Shown piece after piece: positions 1 through 6,523 of a stretch of DNA of 8,824 bases. The DNA is from Candidatus Altarchaeum sp. (GTDB lineage Archaea > Altiarchaeota > Altiarchaeia > Altiarchaeales > Altiarchaeaceae), in contig JAGTWP010000054.1 of assembly GCA_018260755.1 (NCBI GenBank), positions 1 to 8,824 of the forward strand. Reading direction: 5' to 3'. Position 1 is the stretch's first letter; each line of letters opens with the position of its first letter. Below the pieces are notes generated by a model. The model saw nothing but the letters and a program-made list of their open reading frames with translations. It did no database searches and was not told the origin of the DNA. Position numbers and translations under genes: made by a program.

Positions 1-3
1 AAT

Positions 4-630
4 ATGTTTATTATAAAATTCGGCGGAAGTTTAAGCACAAACCCTGAAACAATAAGGAAAATCTTTGAAATTCTGGAAAAAATATCCTTAAATCACAAAT
101 TTATTGTTCTTCCGGGGGGCGGGGAATTTGCAGACCTTGTATTGAAATATTATGAAACTCATAATTTAAATTTAAAAATTTCCCATAATGCGTGTATTTT
201 GGCAATGGATATTGTCGGCTTAATGCTTTCAAATTTTACAAAAATCAAGACAAGTTACGAATTAAAATCAAATACAATATTTCTTCCATCCCGCCTGCTA
301 ATTGACAGTGATTTGGAAATTTCAAATGAAATTACTTCTGACAGTATATCTGTTTATATTGCCGATAAAGTTGATGCTGAAACCGTAATTCTGCTTAAAA
401 GTGTTGACGGGATTTTTGTTAATGGAAAATTACGCAATGAAATTTCAGCAGGAGAACTTGAAAAAATCAACAGCGATGTTGTTGATTCTGCTTTCCCAAA
501 ATTTATTGAAAAGTACAAGAAAGTTGCATACTTGATTAATGGAAATTTTCCGGAACGACTTATAAATTTTATATATTTAATTAACAAAAGAAACAAAAGA
601 GAGAAAATTTATACGAAAATTTATTTTTAA
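4..630 (+). CDS. mfnE: MfnE-like phosphate kinase of methanofuran biosynthesis (amino acid kinase fold)
   Basis: A 208-residue protein of the amino acid kinase superfamily. In methanogens MfnE phosphorylates the aminomethyl-furanmethanol phosphate intermediate to the diphosphate, which is then coupled to tyramine in methanofuran synthesis. Visible motifs are the N-terminal phosphate loop KFGGSLS (residues 5-11), the glycine-rich PGGGEFADLV (37-46), SHNACILAMD (60-69), TSDS (111-114) and LLKSVDGIF (130-138). This order and the short length fit MfnE better than acetylglutamate or UMP kinases. The start is natural because the first beta strand begins at residue 2; upstream signals lie outside the window. 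The last 15 or so residues are lysine/arginine-rich (NKRNKREK) and encoded by a T-free purine-rich stretch, but they still align with the usual family end. The gene converges with the mutS-like gene. The family is recognised from motifs; the exact substrate is inferred. Confidence 0.82.
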   Translation: MFIIKFGGSLSTNPETIRKIFEILEKISLNHKFIVLPGGGEFADLVLKYYETHNLNLKISHNACILAMDIVGLMLSNFTKIKTSYELKSNTIFLPSRLLIDSDLEISNEITSDSISVYIADKVDAETVILLKSVDGIFVNGKLRNEISAGELEKINSDVVDSAFPKFIEKYKKVAYLINGNFPERLINFIYLINKRNKREKIYTKIYF

Positions 631-675
631 AACGAAAGAAAGAAAAGAAACGAAAGAAACGAAAAAACAAAAGAA
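631..675 (-). terminator. T-rich (non-template) tract following the mutS-like gene
   Basis: The plus strand has no T for 45 bases and is built from A/G-rich units such as GAAACGAAAG. Read in the direction of the mutS-like gene, whose TGA is at 676-678, the transcript would enter a U-rich, A-free tract immediately after the stop. Archaeal RNA polymerase is known to terminate at U-rich tracts without a hairpin, so this is a plausible terminator. The sequence is seen; the function is inferred. Confidence 0.4.
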
Positions 676-2430
676 TCAGACCTGTTTTTTCATCTTCTCA
701 AAAATCCTTTTATAAATTTCACTTTCCCCCTTATTTGTTTTATCACTCAATTTATATAATCGTTCAACAATCAGTTCCGGTGTGCTCTTCCCGATTTTAT
801 TAAATTTTGGCTGCCTGTCAACAATTAAATTCAATTGTTCATCAAGTCCCGTTGCTTCTATTCCGTCAACTCTCACGTCCTTACTCACATGCTTTAAAAT
901 TTCATCGCTCAAATGCGTAACAATTACCGCAAAATCATCATTTTCAATTAAAATTTCAAAAATTGCTGAAATCATTTTTGCAGCCGCACCCGGCTCTGTA
1001 ATTGCTTCCAGTTCATCCATCAGCACGAGTTTTTTACTCTTTGAAATTAAAATTTTTGCGATGGCTTTTAAGGTTGATTCAAATGCCCCAGCACTCAATG
1101 TTCCTGTATGTTTGCTTAAAAAATAAATTTCATCAAAAACCGGAAATTCGCAGGACTCTGCACAAACAGGAAGTCCGCTTTGTGCTAGAATCTGAATGTG
1201 CAAAATTGTTTTAAGCAGAGTTGTCTTTCCGCCGGAATTTGCACCGGTAAGCATTGATATTTTTCTTCTTTCAATCTCACCGCCGAGAGAATAGGTTATT
1301 GCAGCTGAATTATTGAGCAGCAGATTTTTCGCCCCTTTAAAAAACAAAACATCACTTATTTTAGGCATTACTGCTTTATTATCATTCGCAAATTTAACGA
1401 TTCCCAAAATTTCGTCAAGAGAATAAATTTCCTCACATAATTGCTCAATGAGCTCAAATTTTATCAGTTTCTTCGCCGACTTAACTTTGTATTCATATTC
1501 CGTCTCTAAAATTTCCCTGTTTGTTTCATTTAAAAATTTTTCTATTTCACCTTCATCAACCGTTACTGGATAGTTCTTTTCAAAAACGAAAAACATAACC
1601 GTCTTGTTAATAAAAAAATTTTCCGAAATTTCTGCAATGTATTTTTCAGTAATCGTCTTGATGATTTCGCTGATTTCCGGAATTTGTGATATGCTGTCCA
1701 TGTTTTTCATCAAAAGTTCCTTTGCATCTATCCTTATTGCTCTTTTTTCAACTTCTTTCAGTATTTCGGAATTTATTTTATCTTTGTGTTCGTAAATGAT
1801 GCCCTTGAAATTTTTTATTAATCTTTTTTTTCGGCTTATTTCTTCGGTAGTGATTTCGCATTTTTCATTTATACTTACAACAATATCTGAAATTTCTTTT
1901 AATTTTTCAATACCTGTATTTGCTGTATTATGCACTTCAATACCTTGTTGTTGCAGCAATGAATAAATTTCATAAATTTTTTTAATTGTTTCTTTATTTG
2001 AAGCAAAATTTATAATAAAAAATTCAGGAAGTATTTCTTCAACAGGCATATCCGGATTTGCCATAACTATTTGCTGCCTTTCATCAATATCCTCATTGCT
2101 ATTGCTAATTCTTAAATCGCAGTATTTTTTGAGCCACATAAATCTCTCGTAACTCTCATCATCCGGCACAATAACAACTCTGTCAACAAAGAAATCGCCG
2201 GCTTTCTTTAATTCAAAATCAGTTAAATTTTCTCTTATTTTGTCTATTGTTGCACTGTCAATCCGGCTGTATTTTGAAATTTTATTTTGCATCGCCAGTA
2301 TGTCTTTTGCATCGCTAAATAAATCGGGGGAAAATTTTTCCCTGCCTTTTTTTGTGATTATATACTTTTTGATTACCTCGGAGACCTCTTTATATATTAC
2401 TTTTGCATCGGATGTTTTGAGAACAGACAT
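676..2430 (-). CDS. Archaeal MutS-like ATPase (MutS domain V family, no mismatch-recognition domain)
   Basis: A 584-residue protein whose C-terminal third is a MutS-type ABC ATPase: Walker A GANSGGKTTLL (from residue 396), a conserved TGTLSAGAFESTL segment, Walker B VLMDELEAITEPGAAA (catalytic D472-E473), and a following VTHLSDE histidine loop. Residues from roughly 150 to 350 are charged and helix-rich, consistent with the MutS core and clamp helices. No N-terminal mismatch-reading domain (the Phe-x-Glu domain of MutS1) is visible. The sequence resembles the archaeal MutS-related/MutS2-like proteins rather than canonical MutS. As I recall some relatives carry an N-terminal helix-hairpin-helix domain, which is not evident here. 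The start is fixed because an in-frame TAA lies four codons upstream. No mutL neighbours it. A role in recombination, branched DNA or ribosome-associated work is possible; classical mismatch repair is unlikely. No Shine-Dalgarno sequence precedes the ATG. Confidence 0.85.
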   Translation of the reverse strand: MSVLKTSDAKVIYKEVSEVIKKYIITKKGREKFSPDLFSDAKDILAMQNKISKYSRIDSATIDKIRENLTDFELKKAGDFFVDRVVIVPDDESYERFMWLKKYCDLRISNSNEDIDERQQIVMANPDMPVEEILPEFFIINFASNKETIKKIYEIYSLLQQQGIEVHNTANTGIEKLKEISDIVVSINEKCEITTEEISRKKRLIKNFKGIIYEHKDKINSEILKEVEKRAIRIDAKELLMKNMDSISQIPEISEIIKTITEKYIAEISENFFINKTVMFFVFEKNYPVTVDEGEIEKFLNETNREILETEYEYKVKSAKKLIKFELIEQLCEEIYSLDEILGIVKFANDNKAVMPKISDVLFFKGAKNLLLNNSAAITYSLGGEIERRKISMLTGANSGGKTTLLKTILHIQILAQSGLPVCAESCEFPVFDEIYFLSKHTGTLSAGAFESTLKAIAKILISKSKKLVLMDELEAITEPGAAAKMISAIFEILIENDDFAVIVTHLSDEILKHVSKDVRVDGIEATGLDEQLNLIVDRQPKFNKIGKSTPELIVERLYKLSDKTNKGESEIYKRIFEKMKKQV

Positions 2431-2454
2431 CTTATTTTTTTACAAATAATAAAT

Positions 2455-2491
2455 TTACTAATCAATTATATCAATTATAAATTACTAATCA
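2455..2491. repeat. Short direct repeats in the mutS-like promoter region
   Basis: TTACTAATCA occurs at 2455-2464 and again at 2482-2491. Between and partly overlapping them, ATCAATTAT is tandemly duplicated at 2461-2469 and 2470-2478. The set lies 25 to 61 bp upstream of the mutS-like start and overlaps its candidate TATA box, so it could be an operator. The DNA is very AT-rich and short repeats of this kind can arise by chance. Confidence 0.4.
2475..2482 (-). promoter_or_regulatory. Candidate TATA box of the mutS-like gene
   Basis: On the minus strand this reads ATTTATAA, a good match to the archaeal TATA element, about 45 bp before the ATG at 2430. Initiation about 25 bp downstream would give a leader of roughly 20 nt. 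The surrounding sequence is AT-rich, so alternatives exist. Confidence 0.3.
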
Positions 2492-2533
2492 GGCAAAAAT
2501 AACAATCTTTCTATTTTTATCTCAAAATGCAAT

Positions 2534-2560
2534 TTTTAGTAGTGATAAAGAAGTAATGCT
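2534..2560 (+). repeat. 27-nt motif, copy 1
   Basis: Starts TTTTAGTAGTG and ends AAGTAATGCT. It matches copy 2 at 22 of 27 positions and the reverse complement of copy 3 at 23 of 27. The last ten bases are identical in all three copies. Confidence 0.8.
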
Positions 2561-2563
2561 ATT

Positions 2564-2587
2564 TTAAATATTAATTGTAATATTTAA
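2564..2587. repeat. Perfect 10-bp inverted repeat with 4-nt loop
   Basis: TTAAATATTA (2564-2573), loop ATTG, then TAATATTTAA (2578-2587). It occupies the interval between motif copies 1 and 2. It is all A/T in the stem, so hairpin stability is modest; it could be a cruciform or a dyad binding site. Confidence 0.6.
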
Positions 2588-2596
2588 GAGTATAAA

Positions 2597-2623
2597 AATT
2601 GGTGGTGATAAACAAGTAATGCT
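2597..2623 (+). repeat. 27-nt motif, copy 2
   Basis: Same orientation as copy 1 and 63 bp downstream of it, start to start. Its left part reads GGTGGTGATAAA where copy 1 has AGTAGTGATAAA. It ends with the same AAGTAATGCT. Confidence 0.75.
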
Positions 2624-2710
2624 GAATATTAACACATTTTTATCACAGTCATTTAAATTGAGTAAAAATTTAAAATTTTCTGGTATAAGCAATGTGATTT
2701 ATTTTTGATG

Positions 2711-2737
2711 AGCATTACTTATTAGCCACTACTAAAA
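2711..2737 (-). repeat. 27-nt motif, copy 3 (inverted)
   Basis: On the plus strand it begins AGCATTACTT and ends CACTACTAAAA, the inverse of copies 1 and 2. Copies 1 and 3 could pair as the stem of a large fold-back. Confidence 0.78.
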
Positions 2738-2760
2738 GAATTATCATATTTTTTATAACG

Positions 2761-2797
2761 ATAAAAAAATAAAAATAACAGGCAAAAAAGATTGCCT
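2761..2797 (-). terminator. Hairpin plus T-rich tail after the DEAD-box helicase
   Basis: Reading on the minus strand 17 nt past the helicase stop, a stem AGGCAA / TTGCCT (plus-strand 2780-2785 and 2792-2797) encloses a 6-nt loop and is followed by GTTATTTTTATTTTTTTAT. This looks like a bacterial-style intrinsic terminator, and the T-rich tail alone would suit archaeal termination. Confidence 0.55.
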
Positions 2798-2813
2798 ATA
2801 TGTGTTTGAAACT

Positions 2814-4076
2814 TTACCATCTCTTATTATTTCTTGACCTTGAAAAACTTTTATATTTTGATGATGGTCTGTCTCCTTCCCGTCCCCCTCCGGATCTGCC
2901 TCGTGATCTGCTGCTGCCGCGATAATCGCCTCTATGTTCGTGTTCTGTTTCCGTCATGACAAAGCTCACATGTTCAAACTGCGAGTTTTTAACTTTATGA
3001 ACGGACAAAAAATTATCTCCGAAAATTCTTCTTATATTTCCGCTATCCCTACCGGTCAATAAAGAAATTGCTTTTCCTTCGGTTCCTGCCCTCGCAGTTC
3101 TTCCGATTCTGTGAACATACTCCTCCGGCGTTCTTGGCAAATCATAATTTATTATGGAACTTATATTCTTTACATCTATTCCCCGTGCAGCCACATCAGT
3201 TGCCACCAAAACATTAATTTTTCCATTCTTGAATGCATCCATAATCTGGTTTCGTTTATATTGTGAAATCCCCCCGTGAAGTGCCTCTGATTTTATATTT
3301 TGTTTGTTGAGATTTGTATTTACCATATCAACAAAATTCCGGGTGCCACAGAAAATAAGTGTTAATCCTGTTTGCTCTTTTTTTAGCAGATGAACTAATA
3401 AAGAAAATTTATCGTCTTTGCTTACTTCGTAATAACTCTGAATAAGTTTTGTCCGGTCTACATATTGTCTTAAAGTAATCTTTTCAGGATCATTAAGATA
3501 TTTTCTCGCTATTTTCATTATTTCGGTAGGCATTGTTGCACCGAATAATAACTTTTGGCTGTTTTTCGGAACTTCAGCGATAATTTTCTTTATATCTTCA
3601 ACAAATCCCATGTCAAACATCTTGTCCGCTTCATCAAGAACAAGTATTTTTATTTCATATAAATCAAAAGTTCCCCGTGAAAGATGGTCTAAAAGCCGTC
3701 CCGGAGTACCTACTATCACATCAGCTCTTCTTAAATTTGCCACCTGTGGGCCCATAGGCATCCCTCCGTAGATTTCAACTATGCTCGTTTTTCTGTATTT
3801 TGTAAATTTTTTAAATTCTCCGGCAACCTGTGTGCAAAGTTCCCTTGTCGGAACGATAACCAACATTTGTATTCCGTCTTTAGGCAAGACCTTTTCAAGT
3901 GATGGCAAACCGTACGCTGCGGTCTTTCCCGAACCGGTATATGCCAAACCGACTATATCTTTTCCTTGTTGTATCAAAGGGATACATCTTTCCTGTATTT
4001 CAGTTAACTCTGTATATTTCATGTCAACTATTGCTTTCTCAAACTCCGGTTGTAGAGTTACTCCTTTTGTATTCAT
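2814..4076 (-). CDS. DEAD-box ATP-dependent RNA helicase with RGG/RS-rich tail
   Basis: A 420-residue cytoplasmic RNA helicase that unwinds or remodels RNA using ATP; archaeal relatives assist ribosome assembly, RNA turnover and cold adaptation. Both RecA lobes are complete: Q motif around F12 and Q28, motif I AYTGSGKT (45-52), Ia PTREL (76-80), GG (104-105), Ib TPGR (124-127), II DEAD (148-151), III GAT (179-181), IV LIFCGT (240-245), ARGxD (297-301) and VI HRIGRTAR (322-329). The C-terminal tail from about 382 is rich in Arg, Gly and Ser, typical of a flexible RNA-binding extension. Motif III is GAT where nearly all family members have SAT. The start codon gives a normal short extension before the Q motif. 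It is transcribed divergently from cdc48 and ends in a hairpin/T-tract. A specific subfamily symbol (deaD, rhlE) is not assigned. Confidence 0.95.
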   Translation of the reverse strand: MNTKGVTLQPEFEKAIVDMKYTELTEIQERCIPLIQQGKDIVGLAYTGSGKTAAYGLPSLEKVLPKDGIQMLVIVPTRELCTQVAGEFKKFTKYRKTSIVEIYGGMPMGPQVANLRRADVIVGTPGRLLDHLSRGTFDLYEIKILVLDEADKMFDMGFVEDIKKIIAEVPKNSQKLLFGATMPTEIMKIARKYLNDPEKITLRQYVDRTKLIQSYYEVSKDDKFSLLVHLLKKEQTGLTLIFCGTRNFVDMVNTNLNKQNIKSEALHGGISQYKRNQIMDAFKNGKINVLVATDVAARGIDVKNISSIINYDLPRTPEEYVHRIGRTARAGTEGKAISLLTGRDSGNIRRIFGDNFLSVHKVKNSQFEHVSFVMTETEHEHRGDYRGSSRSRGRSGGGREGDRPSSKYKSFSRSRNNKRW

Positions 4077-4100
4077 ATTTCTTATGTGTTTTAAATTTTG

Positions 4101-4112
4101 TATATTTTAAAT
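4101..4112 (-). promoter_or_regulatory. Candidate TATA box of the helicase gene
   Basis: The minus strand reads ATTTAAAATATA about 25 to 36 bp upstream of the helicase ATG (4076). With archaeal spacing, transcription would start at or very near the start codon, giving a leaderless or short-leader mRNA, which agrees with the absence of a Shine-Dalgarno sequence. Confidence 0.35.
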
Positions 4113-4144
4113 TTTCTACGATAATAATTAGCATTTGTAGAATA

Positions 4145-4197
4145 TATACTTCTGTCATAAAGTAACAATACATTGTTGAGTGCTAAACAGAAGTATA
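4145..4197. promoter_or_regulatory. Nested inverted repeat between divergent helicase and cdc48 genes
   Basis: TATACTTCTGT (4145-4155) and its exact reverse complement ACAGAAGTATA (4187-4197) flank a second dyad, AACAAT (4164-4169) and ATTGTT (4172-4177), whose centre almost coincides with that of the outer pair. The element lies 69 bp upstream of the helicase ATG and 66 bp upstream of the cdc48 ATG, so it is nearly central in the divergent spacer. It may be an operator for a dimeric or tetrameric regulator controlling both genes. The sequence is seen; the regulatory role is inferred. Confidence 0.5.
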
Positions 4198-4226
4198 ACA
4201 AAAATTTAACAAAAATTTCAAAATTT
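4197..4226. repeat. Phased A-tract direct repeats upstream of cdc48
   Basis: AACAAAAATTT occurs at 4197-4207 and 4208-4218, followed by a shortened CAAAATTT at 4219-4226. A-tracts repeated at about one helical turn are known to produce intrinsic DNA curvature. It directly adjoins the inverted repeat and the candidate cdc48 TATA element. Confidence 0.5.
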
Positions 4227-4230
4227 AAAC
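4222..4230 (+). promoter_or_regulatory. Candidate TATA element of cdc48
   Basis: AATTTAAAC, centred about 38 bp before the cdc48 ATG at 4264, would place initiation about 10 nt before the start codon. No Shine-Dalgarno sequence precedes the ATG. Weakly supported because the whole spacer is AT-rich. Confidence 0.28.
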
Positions 4231-4263
4231 TAAAAAATAAAATTAATATTATGAAATTTTAAA

Positions 4264-6483
4264 ATGGATGAAAAAGCAAAGATATCATTGATTGTTGAAG
4301 AAGCCATGACGGGAGATGTCGGAAGAGGCAAGGTTAGAATTGATGATATTACAATGAAATTTCTCAATATCATATCAGGCGATGCAATTATGATAACAGG
4401 AAAATATCCTTCCGTTGCAATTGCCTTACCTTTGCATTACGAAGATTACGGAAAGCAAATGATAAGAATGGATGGGTGGGTCAGGAGAAATACCGGTGTT
4501 TCTATAGGTGAAAAAGTTGCTCTTTCAAAAGCAGATATAAAAGATGCGGAGCATATAATAATTGCACCTGTAAAAAGTAACGAGACCTTTTCAAAAAATG
4601 CAACAAATTTAATTAAACAGGAACTGCAAAATACGGGAATTCCGTTAGGAGAGGGGGACTTGCTGCCGATCTCCATAGGTTTGGGTGTGTGGAAAAATCT
4701 TGTTGTTGTCCGAATTATTCCACAGGGTTTTGTTATGTGTTCGGACTATACAATCGTAGAAATCACTTATGATTCAAAAGCATATTTGTTAAAGGAAAAA
4801 GGTGCCGCGAAAGGCGTATCTTATGAAGATCTTGGCGGCCTAAAGAATATAATCCGAAAGATAAGGGAGATGATAGAACTTCCTCTTAAATATCCCGAAG
4901 TGTTTAAACGATTGGGAATTGACCCTCCTAGGGGAATTTTATTTTATGGCCCTCCCGGAAGCGGAAAAACATTACTCGCTAGAGCAATTGCCAATGAAAC
5001 AAAGGCCAATTTTATAGGTCTAAATGGTCCAGAAATAATTGACAAGTATTATGGCGAGTCAGAAAGGAAATTAAGGGATATTTTTAAAGAAGCGGATGAA
5101 AAAGCACCGTCAATAATTTTTATAGATGAAATAGACAGCATAGCTCCAAAGCGGGATGTTGTAAGAGGAGAGGTTGAAAAAAGGGTTGTCGCACAACTTT
5201 TAACATTAATGGACGGATTAGCCACAAGAAATAATGTTGTGGTTATCGGAGCAACTAACCGGCAAAATGATATTGATTCCGCATTAAGAAGACCTGGAAG
5301 ATTTGACCGGGAAATAGAATTTTCCGTGCCTGACACAGCCGGAAGAAAAGAAATTTTAACCATTCATACAAGAGGTATGCCTCTGTCAAAAAATATTGAT
5401 TTGGATGAGATAGCAAGAACAATTCATGGTTTTGTGGGGGCGGACATTGCAGCGTTGTGCAGAGAGACAGCGATGGCAGCATTAAGAAGATCAGAAGTGC
5501 TTCAAAAAATTGACACAGAAACAAAAACATATATTGAAATTCCGATAGATGTTTTGAATAACATAAATATAGAAAAAGAGGACTTTCTTGATGCAATGAA
5601 AAATGTTCAGCCATCTGTATTAAGAGAAGTGCTGATTGAAAAACCTAATATAAAATGGAGCGATATCGGAGGATTGGAAGATATAAAGCAGCGGCTGATG
5701 GAAATGGTAGAATGGCCGCTAACATACTCTGAGTCATTTAAAAACATCGGAATAAGCCCTCCAAAAGGAATTATACTTTATGGCCCTCCGGGAACAGGAA
5801 AAACGATGCTCGCAAAGGCAGTGGCAACGGAAAGCGAAGCAAATTTTATAGTCATAAACGGCCCGGAATTACTTTCAATGTGGGTTGGAGAGACAGAAAA
5901 AGGCATCAGGGAAATTTTTAGAAAGGCAAGACAATCTTCTCCGTGTATAATTTTCTTTGATGAATTTGATGCAATGGCATCAGTCAGAACATCTGATGTG
6001 TTGTATGGTGGCGCACCAAAAACTATTGTAAATCAGCTTTTAACAGAACTTGACGGAATGAAACCATTAGATGAAATTTTCGTTATAGCCGCAACAAACC
6101 GACTGGATATAATTGACCCCGCATTGCTCCGTCCGGGAAGGTTAGGAGCAAAAATTTTAGTGTATCTTCCTGATAAAGAAGCGATAAAAAGCATATTTAA
6201 TGTCCATACAAAAAGAATGCCGCTTGCAAATGATGTGAATATTGATTTACTGACTGAAAAGGCAGATGGTTTTACAGGAGCAGATATTGAAAATTTATGT
6301 AGAGAAGCAGGTCTAAATGCTTTGAGAGAAAATATAAATGCAAAGAGCGTGTGTATGAAACATTTTGAAGATGCAATTAAAAAGATTGCTCCTTCAATTC
6401 CGAAGAACGTAGCGGAATATTATCGGGATATAGATAAGAAGATGAGTGAAAAGGAAAAAGAAAAGCAGAATTATATACTGTAA
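4264..6483 (+). CDS. cdc48: Cdc48/VAT-type AAA+ ATPase (p97/VCP homologue)
   Basis: A 739-residue unfoldase/segregase that forms hexamers and threads substrates through a central pore, handing them to the proteasome or dismantling complexes. Domains in order: an N-domain (about 1-185, beginning with the double-psi barrel), D1 from GVSYEDLGG (184-192) with Walker A GPPGSGKT (229-236), aromatic pore loop KYYGES (261-266), Walker B FIDE (286-289), sensor ATN (330-332) and arginine-finger segment RRPGRFDR (342-349), then D2 from WSDIGG (465-470) with Walker A GPPGTGKT (507-514), pore loop MWVGE (539-543) and Walker B FFDE (564-567). Both ATPase sites look competent. Two oddities: the D2 finger segment reads RPGRLGAK (623-630), with Gly at the near-invariant Asp of GRxD, and the C-terminus ends in a Lys/Glu-rich tail plus NYIL, not an exact HbYX proteasome-docking motif. 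Length is normal for archaeal Cdc48. Divergent from the helicase. Confidence 0.96.
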   Translation: MDEKAKISLIVEEAMTGDVGRGKVRIDDITMKFLNIISGDAIMITGKYPSVAIALPLHYEDYGKQMIRMDGWVRRNTGVSIGEKVALSKADIKDAEHIIIAPVKSNETFSKNATNLIKQELQNTGIPLGEGDLLPISIGLGVWKNLVVVRIIPQGFVMCSDYTIVEITYDSKAYLLKEKGAAKGVSYEDLGGLKNIIRKIREMIELPLKYPEVFKRLGIDPPRGILFYGPPGSGKTLLARAIANETKANFIGLNGPEIIDKYYGESERKLRDIFKEADEKAPSIIFIDEIDSIAPKRDVVRGEVEKRVVAQLLTLMDGLATRNNVVVIGATNRQNDIDSALRRPGRFDREIEFSVPDTAGRKEILTIHTRGMPLSKNIDLDEIARTIHGFVGADIAALCRETAMAALRRSEVLQKIDTETKTYIEIPIDVLNNINIEKEDFLDAMKNVQPSVLREVLIEKPNIKWSDIGGLEDIKQRLMEMVEWPLTYSESFKNIGISPPKGIILYGPPGTGKTMLAKAVATESEANFIVINGPELLSMWVGETEKGIREIFRKARQSSPCIIFFDEFDAMASVRTSDVLYGGAPKTIVNQLLTELDGMKPLDEIFVIAATNRLDIIDPALLRPGRLGAKILVYLPDKEAIKSIFNVHTKRMPLANDVNIDLLTEKADGFTGADIENLCREAGLNALRENINAKSVCMKHFEDAIKKIAPSIPKNVAEYYRDIDKKMSEKEKEKQNYIL

Positions 6484-6503
6484 AATTTTCATTTTCATCC
6501 TTT

Positions 6504-6523
6504 ATTTATTACCTGTAATAAAT
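6504..6523 (+). terminator. Inverted repeat downstream of cdc48, possible terminator
   Basis: ATTTATTA (6504-6511), loop CCTG, TAATAAAT (6516-6523), then a pyrimidine-rich TTTCCCTCTT. It begins 21 nt after the cdc48 stop. The AT-only stem is weak, and the repeat overlaps the last codons and stop of the moaA remnant on the other strand, so it may be incidental. Confidence 0.3.

Larger units (their letters stand above)
2534..2737. other. MITE-like or multi-site element bounded by inverted 27-nt repeats
   Basis: This 204-bp noncoding segment is bounded by two 27-nt motif copies in inverted orientation (2534-2560 and 2711-2737, 23 of 27 positions identical) and contains a third copy in the orientation of the left one (2597-2623). 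Both borders of the motif are sharp: flanking sequence is unrelated at all three copies. It has no ORF of note. Terminal inverted repeats and small size suggest a miniature inverted-repeat transposable element, but no clear target-site duplication can be seen next to the ends. A cluster of protein-binding sites, possibly an operator or origin-type array, is the alternative. It lies between the helicase terminator and the promoter of the mutS-like gene. Confidence 0.45.

Noticed and set aside
782-1126. 114-codon plus-strand open frame inside the mutS-like gene
   Set aside because: It lies antisense to the conserved ATPase region of the mutS-like gene and has no recognisable motif; it is a shadow of that gene. 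The same holds for open frames antisense to cdc48 (5049-5363 and 5255-5614) and to the helicase (3781-4110).
2534-2623. CRISPR array: two 27-nt repeats separated by a 36-nt interval
   Set aside because: Only two direct copies differing at five positions, the third copy is inverted and 87 bp away, the interval contains a perfect hairpin, and no cas genes are present.
4178-4186. CIRCE half-site GAGTGCTAA (HrcA heat-shock operator) upstream of cdc48
   Set aside because: The matching left half TTAGCACTC would be expected at 4160-4168, where the sequence is AAGTAACAA. A single 9-mer half is weak evidence.
4251-4262. Mini upstream ORF (Met-Lys-Phe-stop) ending one base before the cdc48 ATG
   Set aside because: So short and so AT-rich that chance is the simplest explanation; it may lie at or near the transcript start.
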